A DNA stretch of 64,000 nucleotides from Erythrobacter sp. QSSC1-22B (GTDB lineage Bacteria; Pseudomonadota; Alphaproteobacteria; Sphingomonadales; Sphingomonadaceae), in NCBI RefSeq assembly GCF_001678665.1, contig NZ_LZRP01000011.1, forward strand, positions 1-64,000, given 5' to 3'. The translations under genes were made by a program, and so were the position numbers. The first letter of the stretch is position 1, and each line of letters opens with the position of its first letter. The notes under the pieces are model-generated. The model did not search any database. It was not told where the DNA came from and saw only the letters and a program-made list of their open reading frames with translations. Shown here piece after piece: positions 24,984-33,646 of the stretch.

Positions 24984-27512
24984 ATGAGGGCACTATTACG
25001 CGCCGGTCTGCTGGCGGCTTCGATCCTGACACCGCTGGCCGTGCCTTCGATTGCCAGTGCACAAGTCCGCGACACCGACGGCAATCCCGAAGCGGAGCAG
25101 GCGGGAGCGGAACCCAGCGGCAACATGATTATCGTCACCGCGCGAAAACGGGAAGAAACGCTGCAGAACGTGCCGACATCCGTGTCTGTCGCGACAGCGG
25201 AAACCATCGCCCGGCTCGGTCTCGACAGCGTGGCGGACATCGCCAAGACCACGCCGGGTCTGGTTTTCGACGACAGCTTCGGCCGGTCGAGCAATTCTCC
25301 CGTCATTCGCGGGCAGGCCAACCTGCTCGGTGATAGCGGCGTCGCTTTCTTCATCGACGGCATCTACTACACCGGCAGTATCGCGGATTACGATGTCGAC
25401 ACGATCGAACGGATCGAGGTGGTCAAGGGGCCACAGAGCGCGTTGTACGGGCGCAACACCTATTCCGGCGCGATCAACATCATCTCCAAAATGCCGGGCG
25501 ACAACTGGGAAGGGCGTATAACCGCCGACATTTCAGAATTCGACCGGTACGAAGTGACCGCCGGCATCCGCGGCCCCATTTCCGACGGGCTGGGTGTGGG
25601 CATCAACGGGCGCTATTACGATTTCGGGGGCGAGTTCATCAACCAGTTCGACGGGAAGCCGGTAGGGGACCAGATGTCTTATTCCGTGTCCGGCGTTCTC
25701 AACTGGGACGATGGCGGCCCGTTCACCGCCGCGTTACGCGGCTATTTCAACCGCACCGACGACGGCCAACCCGCGATCTTTGCACAAGGCACCCAGTTCA
25801 ACAACGTCCTGCCCGATGACAGCGCCTTGTATGGCGGGGGCGGGCGCTATTTTTCCGGGCCGATCCGGCCACGCCCGATCAATACCGATTACCGCCGCCA
25901 ATTCCGCGATCCGGACGATGTCGGAATCGAGGGCGACACCTACAATGTCAGCCTGCGGATGGAATATGAACTGACCGACCAGTTCACGCTGACTTCGCTT
26001 TCGGGCTTCAACGATCGAACGCTGACCCAGCTGACCGACGGCGATTATGGCCCGAACAGCTTTCAGACTGCGCGATTTTCTCGTTTCCCGATCGGCGCGC
26101 CGGTCGGCTTCGGTCCCCGCGGCCCGCGCTTCCCCTTCGGGTTCGTCGGCAGCACGGTCGATTTCAGCTTCGCCAACCGTCAGGAAACCCGGGACTATTC
26201 GCAGGAACTGCGGCTGAGCTATCTGAGCGACAGGTTCGACGTGATCGTGGGCGGTTACTATTTCAATCAGGACGATGACAGTTTCTCCATCCGCGAGGTG
26301 CCGGACGACGCGGCGGCGCGCGCCGCAGCCAGCTTCGGCCAGGCGATCGCAATCGAACGCGCGATCTGCACTGCCAATCCGAACTGCGCCAGCGTGGTGC
26401 CGCTGTTCGGCCCGTCAGTGCCCAATTCGCGCAATGAAAGCCTGCTGGACATCCGCAACATTGCGGCTTTCGGCGCGGTCGAGCTGCATGTGACACCCAC
26501 CATCAACATCGGGTTCGAGGGCCGTTACGCCGAAGAGCGCATCCGGCAATCGGCCTTTATCTTCAACCAAGGTAGTCCCCGCCCGGCATCGATCGATGCG
26601 GAAGCCACCTTCAGGGAGTTTACCCCGCGCGTGACGGTGGATTGGCAGCCCAATCCCGACACGCTGATCTACGGTATCTATGCCGAGGGGCAAAAACCCG
26701 GCGGTTTCAATGGCTCGCTGGCCGTACGCGCCGTGCAGAACGATCCCACGCTCGACATCGACGTGTTCGATGCGGAGGACAACACGTCTTACGAGCTGGG
26801 AATCAAGAACCGGTTCCTGGACGATGCGCTGGTCGTCAATCTGGCGCTGTTTCACAACGAAATCGAGGGGTACCAGCTGACCCAGAACGTCTCCGTTCCG
26901 CCGAACCAGGTCAGCGTGGTGCGCAACGCGGGTAATGCGCGGATCAACGGCGCGGAGCTGGAAATCCTGGCGCGGCCGAGTCGGAATTTCGCCGTCACCG
27001 CGAACTACGCGCTTGCCGATACCAAATTCACCTCCGGCTTCGACGAGAACCAGGGTGTGCTGAACGACGTGGCCGACGACCGGCTGGTGAATTGTTCCAC
27101 GGGCGACCAGTTCCCCGAGATCAGAGGGTGCCAGAGCCTGTTCGGTTCGATCAGGGGGCAGCGTATCCCGCGTGCGCCGGTTCATCGGGTGTTCGTGGAC
27201 GTCGATTACCGACAGCCGCTGGGTGATGGCGACTGGGAGTTCTTCGCCGGCGGCAATGTCACCTTTACCTCCGAAGCGTTCGTTCAGGTGAGCAATCTGG
27301 CGAGCTACGGCGATAGCACGGTCGTCGATCTGCGCGTCGGGCTCGGCAACGGTTTCTACAAAATCCAGGGCTATGTCGACAACGCGACCGACGAGGATGC
27401 GACGGCCCAGGGGCTGCGCTTCGCTGATGGCGATGCCAGCTTCCGCCGCAGCTTCATCGGCGGCCTGCGCCCCGGACGGCGCTTTGGTGTGATCGTGTCC
27501 GCCGGTTTTTGA
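24984..27512 (+). CDS. TonB-dependent outer membrane receptor
   Basis: An 842-residue TonB receptor. The signal peptide LAASILTPLAVPSIASAQ is followed by the TonB box MIIVTARKREETLQNVP and the plug signatures SPVIRGQANLLGD, FFIDGIYYTGS and GPQSALYGRNTYSGAIN. The beta barrel ends RRFGVIVSAGF, with a terminal aromatic residue. GGGGAG at 24971 is 7 nt from ATG 24984 (other in-frame ATGs lie at 24969 and 24981). Operator 4 precedes it and a strong terminator follows. Two receptors under the same operator type suggest uptake of related substrates or of different conformers, as seen in sphingomonad lignin-, terpene- and steroid-type pathways. Confidence 0.93.
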   Translation: MRALLRAGLLAASILTPLAVPSIASAQVRDTDGNPEAEQAGAEPSGNMIIVTARKREETLQNVPTSVSVATAETIARLGLDSVADIAKTTPGLVFDDSFGRSSNSPVIRGQANLLGDSGVAFFIDGIYYTGSIADYDVDTIERIEVVKGPQSALYGRNTYSGAINIISKMPGDNWEGRITADISEFDRYEVTAGIRGPISDGLGVGINGRYYDFGGEFINQFDGKPVGDQMSYSVSGVLNWDDGGPFTAALRGYFNRTDDGQPAIFAQGTQFNNVLPDDSALYGGGGRYFSGPIRPRPINTDYRRQFRDPDDVGIEGDTYNVSLRMEYELTDQFTLTSLSGFNDRTLTQLTDGDYGPNSFQTARFSRFPIGAPVGFGPRGPRFPFGFVGSTVDFSFANRQETRDYSQELRLSYLSDRFDVIVGGYYFNQDDDSFSIREVPDDAAARAAASFGQAIAIERAICTANPNCASVVPLFGPSVPNSRNESLLDIRNIAAFGAVELHVTPTINIGFEGRYAEERIRQSAFIFNQGSPRPASIDAEATFREFTPRVTVDWQPNPDTLIYGIYAEGQKPGGFNGSLAVRAVQNDPTLDIDVFDAEDNTSYELGIKNRFLDDALVVNLALFHNEIEGYQLTQNVSVPPNQVSVVRNAGNARINGAELEILARPSRNFAVTANYALADTKFTSGFDENQGVLNDVADDRLVNCSTGDQFPEIRGCQSLFGSIRGQRIPRAPVHRVFVDVDYRQPLGDGDWEFFAGGNVTFTSEAFVQVSNLASYGDSTVVDLRVGLGNGFYKIQGYVDNATDEDATAQGLRFADGDASFRRSFIGGLRPGRRFGVIVSAGF

Positions 27513-27531
27513 TATGCTGACGACGCGCACG

Positions 27532-27572
27532 AAAAAAGGGGCCGCCGGAGAACATCCGGCGGCCCCTTTCTT
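27532..27572. terminator. Bidirectional rho-independent terminator
   Basis: The stem GGGGCCGCCGGA / TCCGGCGGCCCC (27538-27549 and 27555-27566) has a 5-nt loop (GAACA). It is flanked by an A-run on the left and TTTCTT on the right, so it can terminate both the TonB receptor (+) and the DUF1838 gene (-). Confidence 0.92.
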
Positions 27573-27594
27573 ATCTCTGGCCTGTCTCCGGAAC

Positions 27595-28521
27595 CTACTC
27601 GCCGCGTGTCGAAGCGGGTCCCGCCTTGGTCCGCGCTTCATCGGTCAGCAACTTGAACTTGGTCCAGGTGGTTTCGTTGGGCCGCATATCGTCCTTCGGC
27701 GGCGCGCTTTCGTAGATCGGGTAATTGGTCCGGATTTCCTTCTTCAGGACGTCCGGCAGATCCTCGAACCCGCCGGGCAGCTTGCGGCCCATGGCGTTGA
27801 ACACCATCTGCCCCGGCCTCGATCCCATCTCCATCCACGGCGCCCAAGGCGATATCCGCACCCAGCTGATGATCGGATAGGCGGTCGGCCGCGTACTGTC
27901 GTACAATTCGTCCTTAAGTGCGGCAAAATCGAATATTTCCATCGCGTGGTATTCGTTGCCGACAAATTGTTGGTAATCGCCGGCCAAAGGATTGGGATAG
28001 AACAGCGGTGCTTCGAAGGGCATGAACACGAACGGGCCTTCTTCGCGCAGACTGTCCAACGTATAGAGCGATCCGTCGGCTCCACGCGGGAAATTCGGAC
28101 GACCGTTCACCGGATCGTTGTGGATCTGCATCACGTCCACGGTTTCCCCGGTATAGGGGTTGTCCCAGCGATCGATCACCTCGCCCGTTTCGGGGTCCAG
28201 CATCAGCATCACTTCGCGACTGATCATGCGCCAGCCGCTGCCGCGATCCGCGTCGGTCACTTCCACGCAGCGGCGGATGTTCATGCCTTCGCCTTTGAAC
28301 AACAGCTTGTCGCGGATGCCCGGGCTGCGGCCATAGATATTGCCCGACCAGTGATAGACTGCCGGTTCGTCCGCTGACACGCCGCATTGCAGGCGCTTGG
28401 CGATCTCGATCGCGTCTTCCGGTACATCGGGGTCCAGCGTTCGCGCCTGCGCCGGACCGGCGGCCAGCGTGAAAGCGGACGCGATCCCCGCCGCCGCGAT
28501 TAGTTTGTTAAGGATTGCCAT
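27595..28521 (-). CDS. DUF1838 family exported protein
   Basis: A 308-residue protein with an Ala-rich signal peptide (AAAGIASAFTLAAGPAQA) and the DUF1838 pattern: AIEIAKRLQCG, VYHWSGNIYGR, MLDPETGEVIDRWDNPYTGE and ISWVRISPWAPWMEMG. The periplasmic domain has unknown function, but it recurs beside acyl-CoA dehydrogenases and TonB receptors in sphingomonad catabolic clusters. GGGAG lies about 8 nt before the ATG. Operator 5 lies 81 bp upstream and is shared with the divergent CitE-type operon, so expression should follow the pathway. It could be a binding or enzymatic component for a hydrophobic substrate. Confidence 0.85.
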   Translation of the reverse strand: MAILNKLIAAAGIASAFTLAAGPAQARTLDPDVPEDAIEIAKRLQCGVSADEPAVYHWSGNIYGRSPGIRDKLLFKGEGMNIRRCVEVTDADRGSGWRMISREVMLMLDPETGEVIDRWDNPYTGETVDVMQIHNDPVNGRPNFPRGADGSLYTLDSLREEGPFVFMPFEAPLFYPNPLAGDYQQFVGNEYHAMEIFDFAALKDELYDSTRPTAYPIISWVRISPWAPWMEMGSRPGQMVFNAMGRKLPGGFEDLPDVLKKEIRTNYPIYESAPPKDDMRPNETTWTKFKLLTDEARTKAGPASTRGE

Positions 28522-28602
28522 AAACGTTTCTCCCTCGGTTTTCCGGTCCTGCGTCCCGCATACAATCTGGTGTGAACCTGCACTTACGGGTTGACTTTAG
28601 AT

Positions 28603-28614
28603 TTGTCCGGACAA
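28603..28614. promoter_or_regulatory. Island operator 5, TTGTCCGGACAA
   Basis: A perfect palindrome extended to 16 bp (ATTTGTCCGGACAAAT, 28601-28616). It lies between the DUF1838 gene (-) and the CitE-type lyase operon (+), 81 bp and 102 bp from the respective starts. Confidence 0.82.
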
Positions 28615-28716
28615 ATTGTGAAGCGCCATTTGCAAAGGTGCTCGTTCGGTCCCCATACGGACCCCCTACCGACCGACCCGGATTGGGTCTTCGACTGTCT
28701 AAGGAACTGTCCCTAC

Positions 28717-29565
28717 GTGTTTGCGAGCAACAGCCTCCTGTTCGTACCCGGATCGCGCGGCGACCGTTTCCAGAAGGCGGCGGCGGCGGGCGCGGGCGTG
28801 ACGGTCATCGATCTGGAGGATGCGGTCCCGGCGAAGAACAAGCTTGCAGCGCGAACGGCCGCGCTGGCCCATGTCGCCGACCGGGGCGGGTCGGGGTGGG
28901 CGATCCGGATCAATCCGGTGGCGACGGCCGCCGGCATTGCGGACTTGGCGGCGTTGGAGCATGTTTCCGCGCCAGAAATGCCGCAATTCCTGATGCTGCC
29001 GATGGTGGATAGCCCACGCGACTGCGCAATCGTGGCGCAGGTGCTCGGCGATCGCTGCCCGGAATTGATTCCCCTGATTGAAAGCCCATGCGCGCTGCGC
29101 CGTGCGCTGGACATCGCGAAGAGCGGCAATGTCGGGGCGGTGATGTTCGGCGGCGGAGATTTCGCAGCGGAGCTGGGAGTGAAGCTGGCGTGGACACCGC
29201 TGCTGGCCGCACGGCAGCAATTGATCCTCGCCTGCGCGGAAGCGACCGTACCCGCCATCGACGTGCCGTTCATCCACCTGGACGATGCGGACGCGCTGGG
29301 ACGGGAATGCGCTGCCTCGCGCGCGCTGGGTTTCAGAGCCAAGGCTGCGATCCACCCGCGCCAGATAGCTGCCATCGAAGCCGCCTTCGCACCTGGCCAG
29401 GACGAGGTGAACGAAGCCGCGGAGGCCCTGCGCGCCTATAATGATGCAGGCGGCGCAGCCATTGTCTACAAGGGCCGGATGCTCGACGCGCCCATCGTGA
29501 AGCAATACCGTGCCGTGATCGAGCGGAGCCGGACCAACCAGACCGAAAGACTAACCCATGCGTGA
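28717..29565 (+). CDS. HpcH/HpaI-CitE family CoA-thioester lyase
   Basis: A 282-residue CitE-like TIM-barrel lyase: SLLFVPGSRGDRF, VTVIDLEDAVP, IRINP, PLIESPCALRRALDIA and MFGGGDFAAELG, which carry the Mg-binding Glu/Asp and the CoA-phosphate Arg. Relatives cleave citramalyl-CoA, beta-methylmalyl-CoA or malyl-CoA to an acyl-CoA plus pyruvate or glyoxylate. I prefer GTG 28717, which matches the family N-terminus and has AAGGA at 28701. A longer frame would run through operator 5. With the following MaoC hydratase, acyl-CoA dehydrogenase and two CoA-transferases it forms a complete module for an alkylsuccinate-type acid. Confidence 0.88.
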   Translation: MFASNSLLFVPGSRGDRFQKAAAAGAGVTVIDLEDAVPAKNKLAARTAALAHVADRGGSGWAIRINPVATAAGIADLAALEHVSAPEMPQFLMLPMVDSPRDCAIVAQVLGDRCPELIPLIESPCALRRALDIAKSGNVGAVMFGGGDFAAELGVKLAWTPLLAARQQLILACAEATVPAIDVPFIHLDDADALGRECAASRALGFRAKAAIHPRQIAAIEAAFAPGQDEVNEAAEALRAYNDAGGAAIVYKGRMLDAPIVKQYRAVIERSRTNQTERLTHA

Positions 29566-30067
29566 TGGCGTCGTCGAAGTTTCCCCCGGTCGGTTCCGCG
29601 AGGTCCAGGGCCGCTATTTCGACGATTTCGTCGTCGGGCACGTCTATGAACACCGCCCCGGCCGCACCATCACCGATGCGGACAATGTGTGGTTCACCCT
29701 GCTGACCATGAACACCCACCCCGCCCATTTCGATTACGAGTTGTCAAAAAAAACCGAGTTCGGCAGACCGCTGGTGGTAAGCCCGCTCACCATCGCGCTG
29801 ATGACCGGAATGAGTGTGAGCGACACCAGCGGCAAGGCGATTGCCAATCTGGGATGGGACGAGGTGCGCATGGTGCATCCGCTGTTCGTGGGCGATACGA
29901 TCTATTGCGAAAGCGAGATTCTGGACAAGCGCGAAAGCAAAAGCCGCGAAGGGCAGGGCATCGTGACCTTCAAGACGACCGCTAAGAACCAGGACGGTGT
30001 GGTCGTCAGCCATTTCAAGCGATCGGTCCTGGTATGGAAACGCGGGCACGGCAATCTGGACGATTGA
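29558..30067 (+). CDS. MaoC-like (R)-specific enoyl-CoA hydratase
   Basis: A 169-residue hot-dog-fold hydratase. The start RYFDDFVVGHVYEHRPGRTI matches MaoC/mesaconyl-CoA or itaconyl-CoA hydratases, with the catalytic Asp/His region in DADNVWFTLLTMNTHPAHFD and the LVVSPLTIALMTGMS helix. GDTIYCESEILDKRESKS completes the domain. It should add water to a 2-methyl- or alkyl-branched enoyl-CoA, producing the 3-hydroxyacyl-CoA cleaved by the CitE-type enzyme. ATG 29558 overlaps the previous stop by 8 bp. A run of AAAAAAA at about 29748 is in frame and apparently harmless. Confidence 0.88.
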   Translation: MRDGVVEVSPGRFREVQGRYFDDFVVGHVYEHRPGRTITDADNVWFTLLTMNTHPAHFDYELSKKTEFGRPLVVSPLTIALMTGMSVSDTSGKAIANLGWDEVRMVHPLFVGDTIYCESEILDKRESKSREGQGIVTFKTTAKNQDGVVVSHFKRSVLVWKRGHGNLDD

Positions 30068-30135
30068 ACGCCCCTACATTCCCTCCAAACACGACTCGCA
30101 CGCAAAGCAGCCCGGACGCAAACCAGGAATGATAC

Positions 30136-31335
30136 ATGGCCACCGCAGCATCACTCGAAAGCCAGATCCGCACCATCGATCCAGACGAGGAACGCGCCTT
30201 GATGAACTCCATCGATCGCTGGCTGGAACGCGAGGTGATCCCAGTGGTGAAGCATCACGACCATGGTGATATCTGGCCTGAAGAGCTGGTCGGGCAGATG
30301 GCGGAGATGGGTCTGTTCGGCGCCACAATCGGGCAGGAATATGGCGGGCTGGGCCTACCGGCTACAACCTATGCCAATATCGTGGCGCAGATTTCCAGCC
30401 ACTGGATGGCGATTACTGGCATCTTCAATTCGCATCTGATCATGGCTGCGGCCGTCGAACGGTTCGGCACCGCGCAGCAGAAGGCGAAATGGCTGCCCAA
30501 GCTGGCCACGGGCGAACTGCGCGGCGGGCTGGCGCTGACCGAACCCAATGCCGGCACCGACCTGCAGGCAATCCGCACCGTCGCGCACCGGAACGATAAT
30601 GGCGATTATGTGCTGAACGGCACCAAGACCTGGATTTCCAACGCGGTCAACGGGCATGTCTTTGCCCTGATCGCAAAGACCGATCCCCATGCCGACCCGC
30701 GCTACAAGGGGATGAGTCTGTTCATCGCGGACAAGCGCGAGGGCGAGACATCGGGCCTCACCGTGGGCAAGCAGTTCGAGAAGCTGGGGTACAAGGCGAT
30801 CGACAGCGCGGAGCTGGTGATGGAGGATTACGTCTTGCCTGCCGACCAGCTGATCGGCGGCACGGAAGGGCAGGGTTTCTTTCAGGCCACCGGCGGATTG
30901 GAACTGGGCCGGATCAATGTCGCCGCTCGCGGGGTCGGCCTTGCCGAAGGGTCGTTGCGCCTCGCCACGCAATATGCGCAGCAACGCGAGACGATGGGCA
31001 AGCCGATCGCGCAGCACCAGGCAATCCAGCTGAAGATCGGCGAGATGGCCACACGCGCGCGCGCCGCCCGCCTGCTGACGATGGATGCGGCCATGGCTTA
31101 CGACAAGGGCGAGCGTTGCGACAAGGAAGCGGGAATGGCGAAATATTTCGCTTCCGAAGCGGCGGTGTCTAACAGCCAAGAGGCAATGCGCGTCTATGGC
31201 GGCTATTCCTATTCCAAGGAATACGACATCGAACGGTATTACCGCGATTCCATGCTGATGTGCATCGGCGAAGGGACCAACGAAATGCAGCGGATGATCA
31301 TCGCGCGCCAGCATTTCAAGGAGAATCCCGCCTGA
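30136..31335 (+). CDS. Acyl-CoA dehydrogenase
   Basis: A 399-residue acyl-CoA dehydrogenase with all three domains. The N-terminal helical part holds FGATIGQEYGGLGL, the middle strands LALTEPNAGTDLQAI and NGTKTWISNA bind FAD, and the C-terminal helices carry the catalytic-base loop MCIGEGTNEMQRMI. It should introduce a 2,3-double bond into an acyl-CoA. Located after the hydratase and before two CoA-transferases, a branched succinyl-CoA thioester (methylsuccinyl- or benzylsuccinyl-CoA-like) is the likely substrate, by analogy with BbsG and Mcd. AGGA precedes the ATG after a 68-bp spacer. Confidence 0.93.
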   Translation: MATAASLESQIRTIDPDEERALMNSIDRWLEREVIPVVKHHDHGDIWPEELVGQMAEMGLFGATIGQEYGGLGLPATTYANIVAQISSHWMAITGIFNSHLIMAAAVERFGTAQQKAKWLPKLATGELRGGLALTEPNAGTDLQAIRTVAHRNDNGDYVLNGTKTWISNAVNGHVFALIAKTDPHADPRYKGMSLFIADKREGETSGLTVGKQFEKLGYKAIDSAELVMEDYVLPADQLIGGTEGQGFFQATGGLELGRINVAARGVGLAEGSLRLATQYAQQRETMGKPIAQHQAIQLKIGEMATRARAARLLTMDAAMAYDKGERCDKEAGMAKYFASEAAVSNSQEAMRVYGGYSYSKEYDIERYYRDSMLMCIGEGTNEMQRMIIARQHFKENPA

Positions 31336-32540
31336 GCCTGCACCTGCCCCTCACCGGCTTCCGGATCCTGAGCGCGGAACAATACGGCGCCGGCCCTTAT
31401 GGCACGATGCACCTGGCGCAACTTGGCGCGGAGGTGATCAAGATCGAACCGCCGCGCGTGGATGGGAGAGGCGGGGGAGATACCGCGCGTGCCGTCGGTC
31501 CACACTTTCTGAGAGATCATGAAAGCCTTTATTTTCAGGCTTTCAATCTCAACAAGAAGTCCCTGACGCTGGATTTGCGCGAGCCGGCCGGCGCGGAGGT
31601 GTTCCGCAAACTCGTCGCCACCAGCCATGCCGTCGCCAACAACATGCGCGGCGATCTGCCGGAAAAACTGGGGCTGACCTATGCTGCGCTGAAAGACGTC
31701 AATCCGGCCATCGTCTGCGCGCATTTGTCCGCTTATGGCCGCGACAACGCCCGCGCGACATGGCCGGGCTATGATTACCTGATGCAGGCCGAGGCCGGCT
31801 ATTGCCAGATGACCGGCGAACCCGGCGGGGAACCGCAGCGCATGGGTCTGAGCATGGTGGATTTCATGACCGGGACGCTGATGTCGATCGGGCTTCTGGC
31901 CGCGTTGATGGATGCGCAGCGGACCGGCACAGGGCGCGATGTGGATACCGATCTGTTATCCGCGGCCGTGCACCAGACCAGCTATCCCGCGTTGTGGTAT
32001 CTCAACGAAGGCGATGAGACCCAGCGAACTGCGCGCAGCGCTCATCCCACCGCCACCCCCAGCCAGATGTTCCGCGCCGCCGATGGCTGGATATTCATGA
32101 TGTGCCAACTGCCCAAATTCTGGAACGTTCTGGTGGAACGGCTCGGGCGCGAGGATCTGCGGGATGATCCGCGGTTCGCCGACAACCCCGCCCGGCTGCG
32201 CCACCGTGCGGAACTGACCGGACTGCTCGATGCGCAATTCGTGCAACAGCCGATAGCGCACTGGCAAGAACTGCTGGCCGGGCACGTACCAGTAGCGCCG
32301 GTTTACGAGCTCGCGGACGCGATGGACAATCCATGGCTGGTGGAAACGGGGATGCTCGACAGCGTCGACCATCCGGATCGGGAGGACATGCAGGTTCTGG
32401 CCAGCCCCATCCGGCTGGACGGAAACCGTTTGCCGAACCGCGCGGCGCCACTGTTGGGGATCGACAGCGACCAATTGCTGCGCGAAATCGGGTACGATAC
32501 CGAAGCGATCGATACGCTGCGCGCAAAAGGCGTGGTCTGA
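31332..32540 (+). CDS. CaiB/BaiF CoA-transferase, probable CTG start
   Basis: A 402-residue class III CoA-transferase (LTGFRILSAEQYGAGPYGT, LGAEVIKIEPPRVDG, LNKKSLTLDLREPAG, MRGDLPEKLGLTY). The usual N-terminus lies only a few residues before LTGF. No ATG, GTG or TTG exists there, but a CTG at 31332 sits 8 nt after a strong AAGGAG and overlaps the preceding stop as CTGA. The next ATG (MHLAQLGAE) would delete the conserved first strand. The adjacent CaiB gene may encode a second subunit, as in the two-subunit benzylsuccinate CoA-transferase, or act on a different acid. Confidence 0.85.
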   Translation: MSLHLPLTGFRILSAEQYGAGPYGTMHLAQLGAEVIKIEPPRVDGRGGGDTARAVGPHFLRDHESLYFQAFNLNKKSLTLDLREPAGAEVFRKLVATSHAVANNMRGDLPEKLGLTYAALKDVNPAIVCAHLSAYGRDNARATWPGYDYLMQAEAGYCQMTGEPGGEPQRMGLSMVDFMTGTLMSIGLLAALMDAQRTGTGRDVDTDLLSAAVHQTSYPALWYLNEGDETQRTARSAHPTATPSQMFRAADGWIFMMCQLPKFWNVLVERLGREDLRDDPRFADNPARLRHRAELTGLLDAQFVQQPIAHWQELLAGHVPVAPVYELADAMDNPWLVETGMLDSVDHPDREDMQVLASPIRLDGNRLPNRAAPLLGIDSDQLLREIGYDTEAIDTLRAKGVV

Positions 32541-32543
32541 CCG

Positions 32544-33626
32544 ATGGGCAGACTGTCAGGCATCACGGTCATCGATCTGACGCAGTTCCTGCCCGGCCCG
32601 ATGATGACCGTAATGATGGCCGATCATGGTGCGCAGATCATCAAGATCGAGCCGCCGTCGGGCGACCCGGCACGCCGGCAGGCTCCTTTCGAAGGCGGTC
32701 ATTCGGTGTGGTTCGCCAACCTCAACCGCGGCAAGCAAAGCCGGGTCCTGGATCTGAAAACTGCCGACGGGCAGGCGGGTTTGCGCGGGCTTTGCCAGAA
32801 GGCGGATGTGTTCGTCGAGGGGTTCCGCCCCGGCGTGATGCAGCGTCTGGGGTTCGACTATGCTGCGGTGAAGGCGATCAATCCCGCGATCGTGTATTGC
32901 TCGATCTCCGCGTTCGGGCAGGATGGCATACTGGCTGATCATCCGGCACACGATATGGCGGTGCAAGCCCTGACGGGCTTTCTGGCTGTGAACGACGATC
33001 CGGCCGGCAACCCGGTGGTGCCCGGCGCTCCGTCTGCTGATATGGCCGCTGGGCTCACGGCCCTGTCGGCGGTGCTGATGGCACTGCTCGGGCGAGAGCG
33101 GTATGGGGAGGGTGCCTATATCGACTGCGCGATGTTCGACAGCCTGCTTCCATGGAGCGCCCATATCGCCGGGGCCGCCATCGCGGGGGGGGACGCTCCG
33201 CGCTCGTCTGAACAGCGGTCGTTGGGCGGGGCCGCGCTTTATCAGGTTTATCAGACCAGCGATGGCAAACACATTGCGCTGGGCGGCCGCGAAACCAAAT
33301 TTGCGCAAGCGCTGTTGACGGCCCTGGATCGCCCGGACCTGATGCCTCAGGCGGAAAATGAGGCAGGACAGCAGAACGAACTGATCGAATTTCTGCGCAC
33401 GACGTTTGTTCGGCGCAGCCGCGCCCGATGGATTGCGTGGTTCGCCGACAAGGATATCGCTTTCGCGCCGGTCCTGGATTTTCGCGAGGCGCTCGATTCA
33501 GCGCATATAGCCGAGCGCGGCCTGCTCGTCGAAGATGAATGGGGCGCACACCATATCGCCTCGCCGATCCGTTTCGCCGGGGAGTCTTGGCAGCCTGGGC
33601 CAGTTCCGGAGCTGGGGCAAGAATGA
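32544..33626 (+). CDS. CaiB/BaiF CoA-transferase or 2-methylacyl-CoA racemase-like
   Basis: A 360-residue class III CoA-transferase with MGRLSGITVIDLTQFLPGP, HGAQIIKIEPPSGDPARR, NLNRGKQSRVLDLK and VEGFRPGVMQRLGFDYA. It is somewhat shorter than its neighbour and closer to the alpha-methylacyl-CoA racemase branch, so it may epimerise a 2-alkyl-acyl-CoA rather than transfer CoA. It begins 3 bp after the previous gene and ends the plus operon, 20 bp from the convergent GntR gene. A heterodimer of the two CaiB proteins is also possible. Both options fit activation of an alkylsuccinate before dehydrogenation. Confidence 0.87.
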   Translation: MGRLSGITVIDLTQFLPGPMMTVMMADHGAQIIKIEPPSGDPARRQAPFEGGHSVWFANLNRGKQSRVLDLKTADGQAGLRGLCQKADVFVEGFRPGVMQRLGFDYAAVKAINPAIVYCSISAFGQDGILADHPAHDMAVQALTGFLAVNDDPAGNPVVPGAPSADMAAGLTALSAVLMALLGRERYGEGAYIDCAMFDSLLPWSAHIAGAAIAGGDAPRSSEQRSLGGAALYQVYQTSDGKHIALGGRETKFAQALLTALDRPDLMPQAENEAGQQNELIEFLRTTFVRRSRARWIAWFADKDIAFAPVLDFREALDSAHIAERGLLVEDEWGAHHIASPIRFAGESWQPGPVPELGQE

Positions 33627-33646
33627 CGAAGGCTTGCTGCCTGCTC

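Noticed and set aside
29745-29755. A-run in the MaoC gene as a frameshift
   Set aside because: The frame stays open and conserved on both sides, so the run is in register.
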